DNA of 64,000 nt from contig BQMJ01000064.1 in assembly GCA_025991245.1 (NCBI GenBank), forward strand, positions 1 through 64,000, in the 5' to 3' direction. Below, one piece after another: positions 1 to 11,600 of the stretch. This stretch comes from Galdieria partita. Lineage: Eukaryota; Rhodophyta; Bangiophyceae; Galdieriales; Galdieriaceae. A model generated the notes under the pieces. That model worked only from the letters and a program-made list of their open reading frames with translations, was not told the origin of the DNA and made no database searches. Position numbers and translations under genes: made by a program. Numbering within the stretch: position 1 is the first letter of the stretch; every line of letters starts with the position of its first letter.

Positions 1-471
1 AAACCCTAAATAAACCCTAATAAACCCTAATAAACCCTAAATAAACCCTAAATAAACCCTAATAAACCCTAATAAACCCTAAATAAACCCTAATAAACCC
101 TAATAAACCCTAATAAACCCTAATAAACCCTAATAAACCCTAAATAAACCCTAATAAACCCTAATAAACCCTAAATAAACCCTAATAAACCCTAATAAAC
201 CCTAAATAAACCCTAAATAAACCCTAATAAACCCTAATAAACCCTAATAAACCCTAATAAACCCTAATAAACCCTAATAAACCCTAATAAACCCTAATAA
301 ACCCTAATAAACCCTAATAAACCCTAATAAACCCTAATAAACCCTAATAAACCCTAATAAACCCTAATAAACCCTAAATAAACCCTAAATAAACCCTAAT
401 AAACCCTAAATAAACCCTAAATAAACCCTAATAAACCCTAAATAAACCCTAAATAAACCCTAAATAAACCC
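1..471. repeat. telomere repeat array
   Basis: Uninterrupted array of two intermixed units, AAACCCTAAT (10 nt) and AAACCCTAAAT (11 nt), on the C-rich strand, starting at base 1 and becoming irregular after about 471. The C-rich strand runs 5' to 3' into the window, so base 1 is the chromosome end (or the end of its assembly). The core CCCTAA resembles plant-type telomeres, but the full unit is longer. Confidence 0.97.
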
Positions 472-504
472 TTAATAGACCCGAATATTCCTTAATATCC
501 CCTA

Positions 505-1480
505 ATAAACCCTAATAGTAAACCATAAGTAGACCGTAAACCCTCAGTAAAATCTGAATAAGAAAGAAAAATGCATACTCCGTTCGGCCAGACTACACAT
601 ATTTTGCAATTCATTTAGCTTTTTTTTCTTATATGCATTCGAGGACCCTCTTAATTATATCAAGCTTTTTCTCCTTGCTTCTAATGTAATCAGCTTTGTC
701 GCAAATTTCCTATGAGTATTTTGAAGATGACGTTGTGACTTTTTTTATTGGCTCTTTTTGGTTATGTTTGTATTTGAGTCTTCTTGCGAGATTACTGGAA
801 ATGTAAAGAAAATGTTTGCATTTTGCTTTTGATCAGTGGTTGTCCCTTTTTGTTTAGGTATTTTTCTGTTGGTTTGTGTTGATTAAAAATTTTAAGCGAT
901 TCACTTAAATGCAGTTTTTTTTGTTGTACCTGTTACTTTGACATTGTCGCCTTTTATTGACCAAGTTTTAAAGCAAATTATTAAAGCTTTTATTGCACAT
1001 CGTTTTTCTTCGTTCTTAGTTAAAGCTCTATATATTGTGTAAAGGATCCTCGAGCTTTCTTATTATGGATGAATGTTCCTTTATTCATCCAGGTAATATT
1101 TTTCTATAGTATGTGACTTTGGATAAAAATAGTAATAAATCTTAATAAAACTTAATAAACCCTGATAAGAAAGTTCCCATTGCCCTGTACCAAAACATCC
1201 GCATTTGAAGATTTATTAGGTTTTCTGTCATCACAATGCATTAAAGAAAGAAAGTGAATTGGTTCTACCAAGACCTTTACTTTTGCTTTTGGTCTGGTGA
1301 AAGTAATTAATTCTCAAAACTGTGTTTCTTGTTTTGCCAGCGATCAAATGACTTGCCTTGAGCTATTTTTGCGTATTTTTGTATTTGTTGTTGATTACGG
1401 GAAAACCTGGAAATTTAGGGAAAATTTTGAGATGCTATTTTTTTGAGGCCTTTTTGCGTTTAGGTATTCCCTACCAAGAC
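505..1480. repeat. subtelomeric repeat, unit 1 (partial)
   Basis: First, shortened copy of a long subtelomeric repeat. It starts with 'taatagtaaacc' just inside degenerate telomere units (472-545). It shares with units 2 and 3 the blocks 'gaataagaaagaaaaa' (~547), 'cccattgccctgtac' (~1177) and 'gaattggttctaccaagacc' (~1256). About 1.3 kb of the full unit is absent. No coding capacity is seen. Confidence 0.85.
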
Positions 1481-3805
1481 CTAATAGTAAACCATAACTA
1501 GACCGCATTGTAAAACCTCAGTAAAACTCGAATAAGAAAGAAAAAATGCATACACTTTTTTGCCAGGCTACACATATTTTACGATTCACTTTTTTTATTG
1601 AATGGATCAGAGAAGAAAGTCCTTTAATTCTATCAATCGTTTTATATTTACTTCTAGTAAAATGAATTAGGTATCAAAATTTTCTAAGATTTTTTTTAAT
1701 GGCCATATGACATTTGTTGTCGTCTTCATTTTGTTTATGCGTTGGAGCTTTACTGCGTGAACACTTGAATCCCTGAAGAAAATTTTTCCATTTTCTCTTT
1801 AATTAGTGATCGTTTTTCTTTTTTTTCAGGCATTTCTCTGCTGTGTTTTGTGGATTTAAAATTTTAAGCGGTTTGCTTCAATGAAAATTTTTCTTGGTTG
1901 ATTTTAGCCTTATTAGCCTCATCAATTTTTCACAAAATTTACAGCAAATTATTAAATCTTTTATTACCGACCTTTTTTCTTTCTTTTTATTGAAGCTGTA
2001 TTCATCCAATGTAGAACCTTTTTGATTTTCTATATTGGTTGGATGTTCTTTTAGTCATCCTATTAATATCTTTCAAGGGTATCTGTTTTTGGATAAGAAA
2101 AGTTATATAACTTAGTAAGCCTGATAAGTAAAATTCCCATTGCCCTGTACTAGACCATTCGTATTTGAACATTTATCCAGGTCTTGGTCATCTCAATGCA
2201 TTGGAGAAAAAACACGAATTGGTTCTGTCAAGACCTTTACTTTTGCTTTTAGTTTCGTAAAGGTAATGAATTCTCAAACTGTGCTACTTTTTTTGCCAGC
2301 GATCAAATGACTTGCCTTGTGGGCTATTGCTGCGTATGTTTGCATCTGATGTTTACTACGGGTATTTAGGTAAAATTTTTGGGATGTTATTTTTAATTCA
2401 AAGCCCTTTCTAGTTAGGGAATTTCTCTGTTGCTTCGCAGTAATTTGAAATTGTGAGCTTTTTCGAAATCGTGAGCATTTTTCTTCAATGGTTCCTTTTT
2501 CTTGTTGTCAGCATTATTACCTTCGTTTTTAATTGAACGAGTGGTACAGTAAATAAATATTCTTTTTTTTCACATTATGTTACTTCGCTTTATCTGTTAT
2601 TTTTGCCGAACGTATTTAGTAAAAAGTCCTTTTGGTTTCTGGTAATGGCTGAATTTACCTTCATTGACCCTGTTAATACCTTCCTATAGTATTTGAACTT
2701 TTATGTAAATATGCATATTTAACTAGAAATTATACCCTAATCAAGCATAATAAAACAGAAAGTAGGGAATAATGTTTATTGCTTTCAGCCAAGAAATACC
2801 TAGTTTTTGATTCATTGCACTCTAGTAGTATCAAAGTAGGAGTGTGCAGAGTTAAGTGTTTATGTCTGGTTTCTTATTTATGTTTTTTGCCAAAGAATAG
2901 TTACGTCTTGTTTTATTTTTTATACTCGTTGTGCTTCTGACCAAGGTTGGTTTCCTGTATGCTACACTTTGTTTAAGCTTTTTTTGGATTGGAAACTAGA
3001 CTTAGTTGTTACATTCCTCGTTTAGTTCAGATTTTCTTTGGAGTTTACAAATTTTTGCTTCTTTTGTGTTGTTTCGAGAATTTAAGTGATTCGTTTGAAT
3101 GGTACCCTTTTGGTGTCATAAATCTAAGACGCGAGCATGTACGTGAACAAGTCGTTGCAACAGTAAAGCAATCTGACACTATTAACATTTTCATTTCTTT
3201 GTTTTTTACTGCGTTAATTGTTGTTTTCAAGGATTGTCCTCCTTTTTACTACTTTTCCTCCAATGAGAAAAAAAATATTTTTTCTTCTGTATTTCAATGT
3301 GGTATAGTTACTAAATTCACTTTCATCAAAATTATTGTACTTTTCTTCTCTGTGAGTAGTTTGCTGTAACTTTATTACTTCGTTTCACACGTTCGACAAA
3401 TATCTGCAGGACGAGAACAAGTTCAAGGTACTGATGATGTAAGGAACATATAGTATATGGAAATTCTTCAATGTATTCTCACGTTTCTATTTCTTTATAT
3501 GCTTATTATTCTATGGCTTCCTTGTAAAATTGGTATTTGTGTTGTTCCTTTAATAAACTTTAGAAACAAGTGTAGCCCTTATAATACAAAAATTGCCTTT
3601 TCCCCTTTGATGTATTACATAAACTTCTCTTCAATACCGTTTCATAATGCCAATATAGTTGAACTGAAACTGAATTGCTGAAATCTTTCTTGTGTGATAT
3701 TTTTTCCTTATAGCTCTATTCGAGGTATATTTTGCAAAATTCCTTGGAAACGAATAGAGAAAGTTTATATTTTTCTTTTAACTGGTGATTGTACTTCTTT
3801 TGTTG
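1481..3805. repeat. subtelomeric repeat, unit 2
   Basis: Full-length copy of the ~2.3-kb unit. Blocks in unit 2 recur about 2325 bases later in unit 3, for example the stretch at ~2858-2960 against ~5182-5283 and that at ~1510 against ~3835. The strand is T-rich with only short chance reading frames (such as 2989-3369) that are not kept open in unit 3. Boundaries are approximate, and a partial internal copy seems nested near 3710-3830. Confidence 0.85.
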
Positions 3806-6030
3806 AGGCATTTCTACGTACATAATAATAATCCTTCAGTAAAGCCTGAATTGGAAAGAAAATTGCCTACTCCCTTCTGCCAGCCTACATATATTTTACA
3901 ATTTAGTGCATTTCTTCTCTTAATTGCATTTTAAACGAAAGTTTCTTAATTCTATCAAGCCTCTTCGTTTGCCATTAGTCTAGTATAATTAGTCGCAAAT
4001 TTTACTGAGTGTTTGGTGGCGTTTTGGAGACTGTTCTTGTGGGTTATTTTTCCCTTATATTTGTATTTGAGATATATTGCATGAATATTTGGAAACAATA
4101 GGAAAAAGTTTTGATTTTGCTTTTAACTTATGATTGTCCTTCATTTGTTTTTAGACAGTTTCATGTCGTGTTGCGTTGGTTTAAAATTTGAAGTGGTTTG
4201 TTTGATTGAAATTTTTTTTGGGATGATTGTTGCCTTGAAACTCTCGTTTTTCATTGATTTTGTTGCAAAGCCATTTATTAAAGCTTTTTTTTATTGTTTT
4301 TTACTTGTTCTTGTGAAGTCGTATTCATTGTGTGAAGGATCCCTTTGCTTTATTCTGTTGGATGAATGTTCCTTCTTCTATCCTGTTACTTTCTTTCTAT
4401 AGTATGTGACTTTTGTTAGAAACAGTAATAAAATTAAAAAAAAATAATTAACCCTAAAAAAATTGCTATTGTTCTGTACTAGGTCATTCGCATTTGATGA
4501 TTTCTTAGGTTTTTGGAAGTCTCAATTCATTGGAGGAGAAAAACGAATTGGTTCTACCAAGACCTTTATTTTTTGCTTTTAGTTTCGTCAAAGTAATTAA
4601 TTCTCAAACTGTGCTGCTTTTTTTGCCAGAGATCAAATGACTTGCCATGTGAGCTATTTCTGCGTATGTTTGTACTTTGTTGTTTGCTACGGGTGTTTAG
4701 GTAAAATTTTCAGATGCTATTTTTTGTTCAAGGCCCTTTTGAGTTAAGGAGTTTCTCTGTTGCTTTGCAATAATTCGAAATTTTGAGCTGTTTAGAAATT
4801 GTGAGCATTTTTTTTTGAATGGTTGCTTTTTTGTTATTGTTAGCATCATTACCTTCGTTCTTGATTACCTCATTGCAAATTAATAGTTTTTTTCATATTA
4901 TGATATTTTGCTTCGTGTTTTATTTGTGCCGAATCTAATTGGTGAAGTATCCTTTTCGTTTCTGATATTGGATAGATTTACCTAGAATCGCCTAGTTAAT
5001 ATATTCCAATAGTATTTGAACTTTTAGGTAAACATGCATATTTAACTTGAAAGTATACCCTAATGAAGTATTATAAAACCAAAATGAGGAAAAAATACTT
5101 ATTGCTTTTAGCCAAAACGTGCCTATTTTTTCAATTCACTGAGCTCTAGTAGTCTCAAAGTCGGAGTGGGCAGAGTGAATTGTTTATGTCCGGTTTCTTA
5201 TTTATGTTTTTTGCCAACGAATAGTTACGTATTGTTTTATTTTTTATGCTTGCTGTGCTACTGACCAAGTTTGGTCTCCTGTCAGCTACATCTTGTTTAG
5301 ACTTTTTTTGGATTGAAAACTGGAGTTAGTTTTTTACATTCCTTCTTTAGTTCAAATTTTATTAAGAATGCACAATTTTTTCTGCTACTTTTGTGTCGTT
5401 TTGAGATTCTAGGTGGTTCGTTTAAATGGTACCTTCTAGTGACGTTAGTCTAAAGTGCAAGAAATGTACGCGAACAAGTCATCGCAACATTGGAACAATC
5501 TGCCACTATGTAGCATTTTCTTTTCTTTGTATTTTGCTGCTTCCATTGTTGTTTTCATGGATTGTCACTCCTTTTTACTACTTTTCCTCCAATGAGAAAA
5601 AAAATTTTTTCTTCTGTATTTCTATGTGATATAGTTACTAAATTCTCGTTCATCAAAGGTATTGTATTTTTTTTCTCTGTGAGCAGATTGCTGTAACATT
5701 TTCATTTCGTTTCACAAGGTTGAGAAATATCTGCCTGACGAAGACAGATTCATGGTACCAATGATGTAAAGAACAAGTGGTACATAAAAATTTCTCAATA
5801 TATTCTCAAGTTTTTATTTCTCTAAAGGTTTTTTCTATGACTTTTTTCTAAAATTGGTTTTGGTATTGTTCTTTTGGTAAACCGTATAAAGAAAGTCCTA
5901 AGCTGGTAATGCAAAAATTGCCTATTCCCCTTTGATATATTGCAGGAACTTCTCTTCAATACCGTTTTATAATGCCAATGCAATAGAACTGAAAATGAAA
6001 TGCTGAAATCTTTTCCCTTTTTTTAACTGT
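3806..6030. repeat. subtelomeric repeat, unit 3
   Basis: Third tandem copy, diverged from unit 2 by many substitutions and small indels but collinear along its length. The shared end lies near 'cttcaataccgtt' (3632 in unit 2, 5957 in unit 3). Interstitial telomere-like pieces ('taattaaccctaaa', ~4446) suggest growth by telomere-associated recombination. No gene is supported. Confidence 0.85.
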
Positions 6031-6559
6031 TGTCACAAGTTTTGAAATATTAAAATTTTTATGCCTTGATGATATAGTAGCTTTTTCGTTGAATTTTTCT
6101 TTTCATATAGGTACTACATTGTAGAGATGATGTTCTTTGTTTATTGATTTTTCTTGTTAAGATCGCTGCTGTCTTCAGTGCATACATAATAATAAGCTTT
6201 GAATATGGATAATTTCGAAACTTTTGTTTCAATGGTTTCGCCAAGATCTTCATGGTTGAACCTTACCTTATTAGAATCGTTTTTAGAAATTTGTCTTATA
6301 TAGCAAAATTCTAAGTATTGTTATTTGGTCATTTTATTGTATTCTACGGTGCAATGCAATTGAAAATTTAACCATTTGGTGAAGGAATTTTGGCTTTCTG
6401 ATAATTGAGAGAGACTGCCTGTTTCGTTTCATTCGGTAAATAGCCTATTACTTAAAATGTAGTGTCGCTATACATCTTTAGCCAAAAGTAAACAATGCCT
6501 ATGCTATTTTTGGATTCTCAGAAATAGAACTTTTTGTTTGGTGAGAAATTTTTTAAACT

Positions 6560-6790
6560 TTCTTTTATTTATTCTCAACAATGTCAAACTCCGAATCAAT
6601 TTGTTGGTTTTTCATGTGCGTACTCTTATGCCGTAGATTTTTGTTCTATTGTTATTTTATAAGAATGACTGAATTAGAAGACTTTATCATCGTTTAGGCT
6701 TTTTGTTCACATTTCAAAACGTTGACTTCCTTTATCCTTTCTCTTCTAGTACTACTGTCTCTTTTTCTTTTGTGGTTTCTGTCTTATAAT
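6560..6790. repeat. diverged fragment of the 3-kb repeat
   Basis: Aligns by eye, in the same orientation, with 15070-15270 (copy X) and 36735-36930 (copy Y). Shared words in order are 'ctattctcaaca' (or its variant), 'ttattttttaagaat' and 'tagtactactgt'. Divergence is much higher than between X and Y, so this is an older copy. Confidence 0.6.
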
Positions 6791-7481
6791 CCTTGAATGT
6801 GTAATGAAGTCTTCCTAGGTTTTATTATACCTATGTACTAAACTGTTTGAGATAAGAATATATTGATTTTTTCTATATTCGGATTTGTTCTACTCTTTTT
6901 TTAACTAAATTGTGCATTATCATCTACTGTTTACCTCTGTGAACAACTAGAAATGTTGATGCCATAACGGACAAATAATGTATTGAAATTCTTCAATTTT
7001 TTCATATGGGCCGACCTCATTAAATTCTTTCTTTTTTTATAGACTCTATTTGAGACGACATTTTTATCGCTTTTCTAATGAACAGTAGATCATTTTAGAA
7101 AAACAGTTAAATTTTTTTTTATTTGAAAACACACGACTTTCCATTTCATTTTCTAAAAAGCATGCGTTTTTCTCAATTCACTAGATCGTCGTAAAAGAAT
7201 CTAATAGAGTATAAAATTAAGTGGTGTAGATTCGGTTAAATTCTTTTGAAATTGTGTCAGCATTCTTGAAGTTTTTTTTGATTTTGCTAATTTATCTCGA
7301 GTGACAAAGTAATTCTTCCTTTGAAGTCTTTTCGAAACCACCCCCACAGTTGTATTGGTGACATCCAATTGTTCCATTTGTTTCGCTTTTATTGAAGTTT
7401 TTAATTTTTTGGGGGAGCTGAGCAATTTGGTTATGAATTTGATATATTGCGAAATCTAAATCTGGAAATTTTTACACCTAA

Positions 7482-7564
7482 CGTATTGCAAGTAGCATAA
7501 AGATAACAATATTCTAAACTATGTTCTCGTGATAAGAAAAGTAAACAGTTAATACTCTTTTATA
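7482..7564 (-). repeat. short inverted dispersed repeat, copy 1
   Basis: Reverse complement of 19705-19789 over about 83 bases with only a few differences. Both copies hold the words AGTTTAGAATATTGTTATC or AGCTTAGAATATTGTTATC and CTTTATGCTACTTGCAA. The sequences on either side are unrelated, so this is a discrete short unit. Confidence 0.75.
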
Positions 7565-10500
7565 TGGCTTGTTTCACTATAGTCGTTTTTGATATTGAAA
7601 AGCGACAGTTTTTCGAAAAGTCGAATCTTGCAACTGTTGGTTGTTACTATGTGGTATCTTTTATCAGACACTTCTTTTTTGTAAAAAAAAATTTTTTTGC
7701 TTTCTTATGGTAACTGCATCCATTGTGTACGATTTTATGCTGATCGGCATAATATTATACACGGATTGTACTGTTGATATATATAATGAAGACAAAGCAA
7801 GCCACATTCTTCTCATAAAAAGGCCTCAAATGAATTAAACAGTTAGCAATTTCGACACAAAAGTTCAATGTAAGTCTATAGCAACTTGGATTATGTCAGT
7901 TTGACTATGCTTTGTTGAGAGACATATCTCTCAAGAGCACTTTTCCTCCACTAGTTTGTTGTATTTTCATTCTTGTGCTTTGAAATCATCCTGGTGTTTT
8001 TGTTTCACTCCTAAGATATATAAGATTCCTTTTAAGTAGTTCAATTTGACAAAAGTACTGGATTGTTTCCGACTGAGAATATAGCAGGTTTTTCGTTGAA
8101 CATGCATTTGGATACTACTTCTTACTATCTTTTGCATTGTCGACTAATGTCCGCTCAAGAGAACAATTAGAGATACTTATTCAATAATGACAAGCAGTAT
8201 ATGAGAATTCTTCAACTTTCTAGAGATTCTATTTCTCTTGTTGTCTTTTCTCTATAGGTTATTTTCAAACGATACCTTTAACGAGTCTATAAGAGTACGA
8301 AAGAAAGAAACGTTACAAAGTTCTAATAAAAATAGAATTGTCTAGTGTTCTCTGACATACGTCATGCGCTTTCCTTCAATGAATTATGTTCTCGTGAAAC
8401 AAATGTGATACTGCAAAGAATTATTTAATGATTCACATATTTTGATACAACCTTGTTGCTTTCATATTGGGTAGTGTTTAAGGTTTGTTTTGTTTGTTGA
8501 TCCATTCGTATCAATTCAATTTCACCTATGAAATCTTCATCCTCTAACATACTAATGCACTTGTACCGCTTTTGACTGATCATAAATTTTCTCTAGTACT
8601 TGTTTCGGGGAAACCTTTTCATTTGTTTGGAGCTAACATAATTCATTATTTACTTGAAATCTTGCAAAACTAAATTGGCTCCGCTTTCCGTTTTTTGCAA
8701 CAGTACTATTTACCATCTACTGTATCACAGCCTTTCTCGATTCACTGACAGTGGTTTGAAGAGTACAACCTTGTTTCGTCCTATTTTTCCCTTATGTAGT
8801 TCTTTCTATCACTTAGCAATTTGGCAAAACAGGGTTTTTTTTTCTTATGATCATTGTATACTCCTTATTTCATTCTGTGAGTATCTTTGTATACTATAAT
8901 GCTACTTTGCTGATGGTATACATATTGAACCAAAAGTAAGCTATACCATACATATGCCATAAAAAAGCCTTCAACTGAAATAAACAGGAAACAATGACGA
9001 CTAGTTATTCCATCATGTCTACTATTCTTCCTCTTTCTATTTGCTTTATGTCTAGATAATCTATAACTTTGAGTGGTAGCTATTAGAAGAAAGTATCACT
9101 GAGTAGCATTCTTTCTTATCGGTCATGTGGTACTTTCACTCTTTTTCTCTACAATCAATTTGTTCTTCTTTGTTTTCTTATCTTTAAATACATTTTTTGT
9201 CTTTTAGTATGCATTACATAATATTTTGGTTTCCTCCTAGCTCTTCTCTCTAGAATTTTCTATTTGAAACTCTTTGTTTCGGAAGTCCTCCAATCGAAAT
9301 TCTATTTCTTCCATTATTACCATAAGAAATTTCAATGCGTTTTGCTTTTCATGCTTATCTAGCGTTTAAATCGGTACGTGGCGAATAGAAATTAAATGAA
9401 TGCCTTCTACTGAGGTACATATTCATTTCTACGTTTTAATAGGAAACAAGATCAAGTTTGAGACTAGCAGTCTTTGTTAACGGCTCAATTTGAAATATTG
9501 TGGTATTTGAGAATCTGCAGGAGAAGCTCTACTTGTAAATATTCTAGTGTACTTGCAAACTGGCTCAAGAATTTCCAACTACGCCATGTATGCAAAAATG
9601 CACCATAGAGATTTTGAATCAATCGTTGGTTTTTCCTCAGCTTTTCCGAAGGACAATGGAATATGAAAGAAGAGCTTGGTAAATTCGATTCTTTTACTCA
9701 TCCATTTCTGTTGATTTCGACCACTACTTATTTTTATATTTACAAATAAAGGGCACTCTAGCCATTTTTTAGACAGTTGGAGCTTTCTCTTGGCTAATCG
9801 TGAAAAAGATCATATGAAACAAGAAAACACAAATTAGTATATACAAACCAATTTCTACAACTTTTTTTCCACAAATATCTGCTTTAAAAAAATTTTGAAA
9901 AATTTTTGAATTTTGTCGAGAATTGGCTACGTAGAACAAAACATAGCCCATGACAGCCAAAAGGCAATGGAGGAGAGTGAGGGGAAATGAATCGATGAAC
10001 CCTCATGTGAACTCAAATAACTTCTTCCTGGATTTCCCAGTGACCCAGCTTAGATTCTAATTCTGCCTAGTAAGTAAAATCTACAATGCAACAAGTTTTT
10101 CATTTGCAGCACAATCTACTGAGGTTCTATATATTATTTGCTAATATTGTTTTCACAGATATCACTTTCTAATTTAGTCGCCTGTGAAGAATAGAGGTTT
10201 CTTTGTAAAACTGCATTTCTTCTTGTTGAGTGTGTATGGTTTTTGAATGTGTAGTTTTTTCCAGGTACTACTTTAGGTGTTTTTATGTTAATCTTTTTCC
10301 TCTTTCACATCACAGTGTAATTGGAAATGATTTCAGCATTGTGCATTACAGACAACTTTATAGTTTTAATGTATTTTATTCTGAATTTTTTGTATGGTCC
10401 GCTTTTATATGTTTTCCTAATTGTTTTAATTCGCCACTGGGTTATATAAAATTCGTAAACTTTTTCTTCTCTTAGACTTTCTGTAATTTAGCAATTTGAT

Positions 10501-11600
10501 TGTGTTTGTCCTTGTTTTGGCTGTGTAGCTCGTTTTGAACTGATATTGCTGTTGCCAGAAATTTTTGGGTTTTTTTCTCTTTTCAATTGAATATTCTATG
10601 TGAAACTCTCACAAGTACATGTTGTCTTCAATAAGTTTCTGTGATAAATTTAGCTTCTCATGTCAATTGTCTTGCATCTCTATTTATTGTTTTGCTCGAT
10701 ATTGGGTTGTTTGAAACTTTTCTTTTAAAATCTGGCCTTAGAAGCATTTTTGTATAGCTGTTCTTCATAATAAAGTTTTTCTTAAGAAGCGATACGAGAA
10801 CGTTCTTTTTTGGCGTTGGGTGATAGCTTACTGCGTTGGCCCCAGCTCTGTCCAATTATGAATAATTCAGATTGGTTGATTGATAAAATTTGAATGATCA
10901 ATTCTAGTCTTTACCTTGTTTTGAGAATTCGTGTCGATTCTTTGAAGTCTTTCTGTTTACAGGTTTGTGACACAAGGTGGCTGAACGTTGAGTCTCGCCT
11001 CTCCTGAATTGGGTTCAAGCATATACAAATTGCCAAGATTCGATTTTTTAGATATTATCAAGTGTATTTTCCTTCTATAATGGTCCTTTTTATACTGTGT
11101 ATTGCAGTTGGTGTTTGTCTTTCTTACTTGGCTAAAAGTCTTTCTCGTTTGTATGTAAATGACAAGTTAATTTGTCTACAAATGAAATTACGGTCGTGTA
11201 CAATTTTTATTGTCAATTGAATAGAAAAAATTCCTTGCCTTTCAGACACTTTTACCATTATGACAATCCAAATGTTGGCTAGAGTTCTTCTTGTATAATT
11301 AACTAGTCACGAAATTCAGCGTGTATTCATTCACGGACGCTAGACTTCTACGAAAATAAAATTTTAGCAACCGTACCCAGCAGTATGAAGATCGATCGTT
11401 CAAGTAAACAGGGCATCAAGAATAAAATATTCATGTCCTGCTCAATTTTGCTTTGTTACGTAGGAAGATCCTAGAATATCTTGCGCATATCTAGGAATGT
11501 TGCTCAGTAGAGTAATTTAATATGCTGAAAGAATCGCTGTGTCTAAAATGAGCAATGTTTTATAAATTCGTGGACAGTTGTCAGTTTGTATACTTTTTGC

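Larger units (their letters stand above)
6031..11600. other. T-rich subtelomeric stretch without supported genes
   Basis: About 5.6 kb of strongly T-rich sequence on the + strand. Reading frames are 60-80 codons, low in complexity and unlike known families (for example 8654-8899 +, 9769-9960 -). I see no tRNA, rRNA or transposon gene. Small parts match other repeats in the window (6560-6790 and 7482-7564, listed separately). Confidence 0.6.

Noticed and set aside
2989-4402. Reading frames of 74-126 codons in the 2.3-kb repeats
   Set aside because: They are T-rich (Phe/Leu/Tyr/Ser) chance frames and the equivalent frame is not kept in the neighbouring repeat unit.
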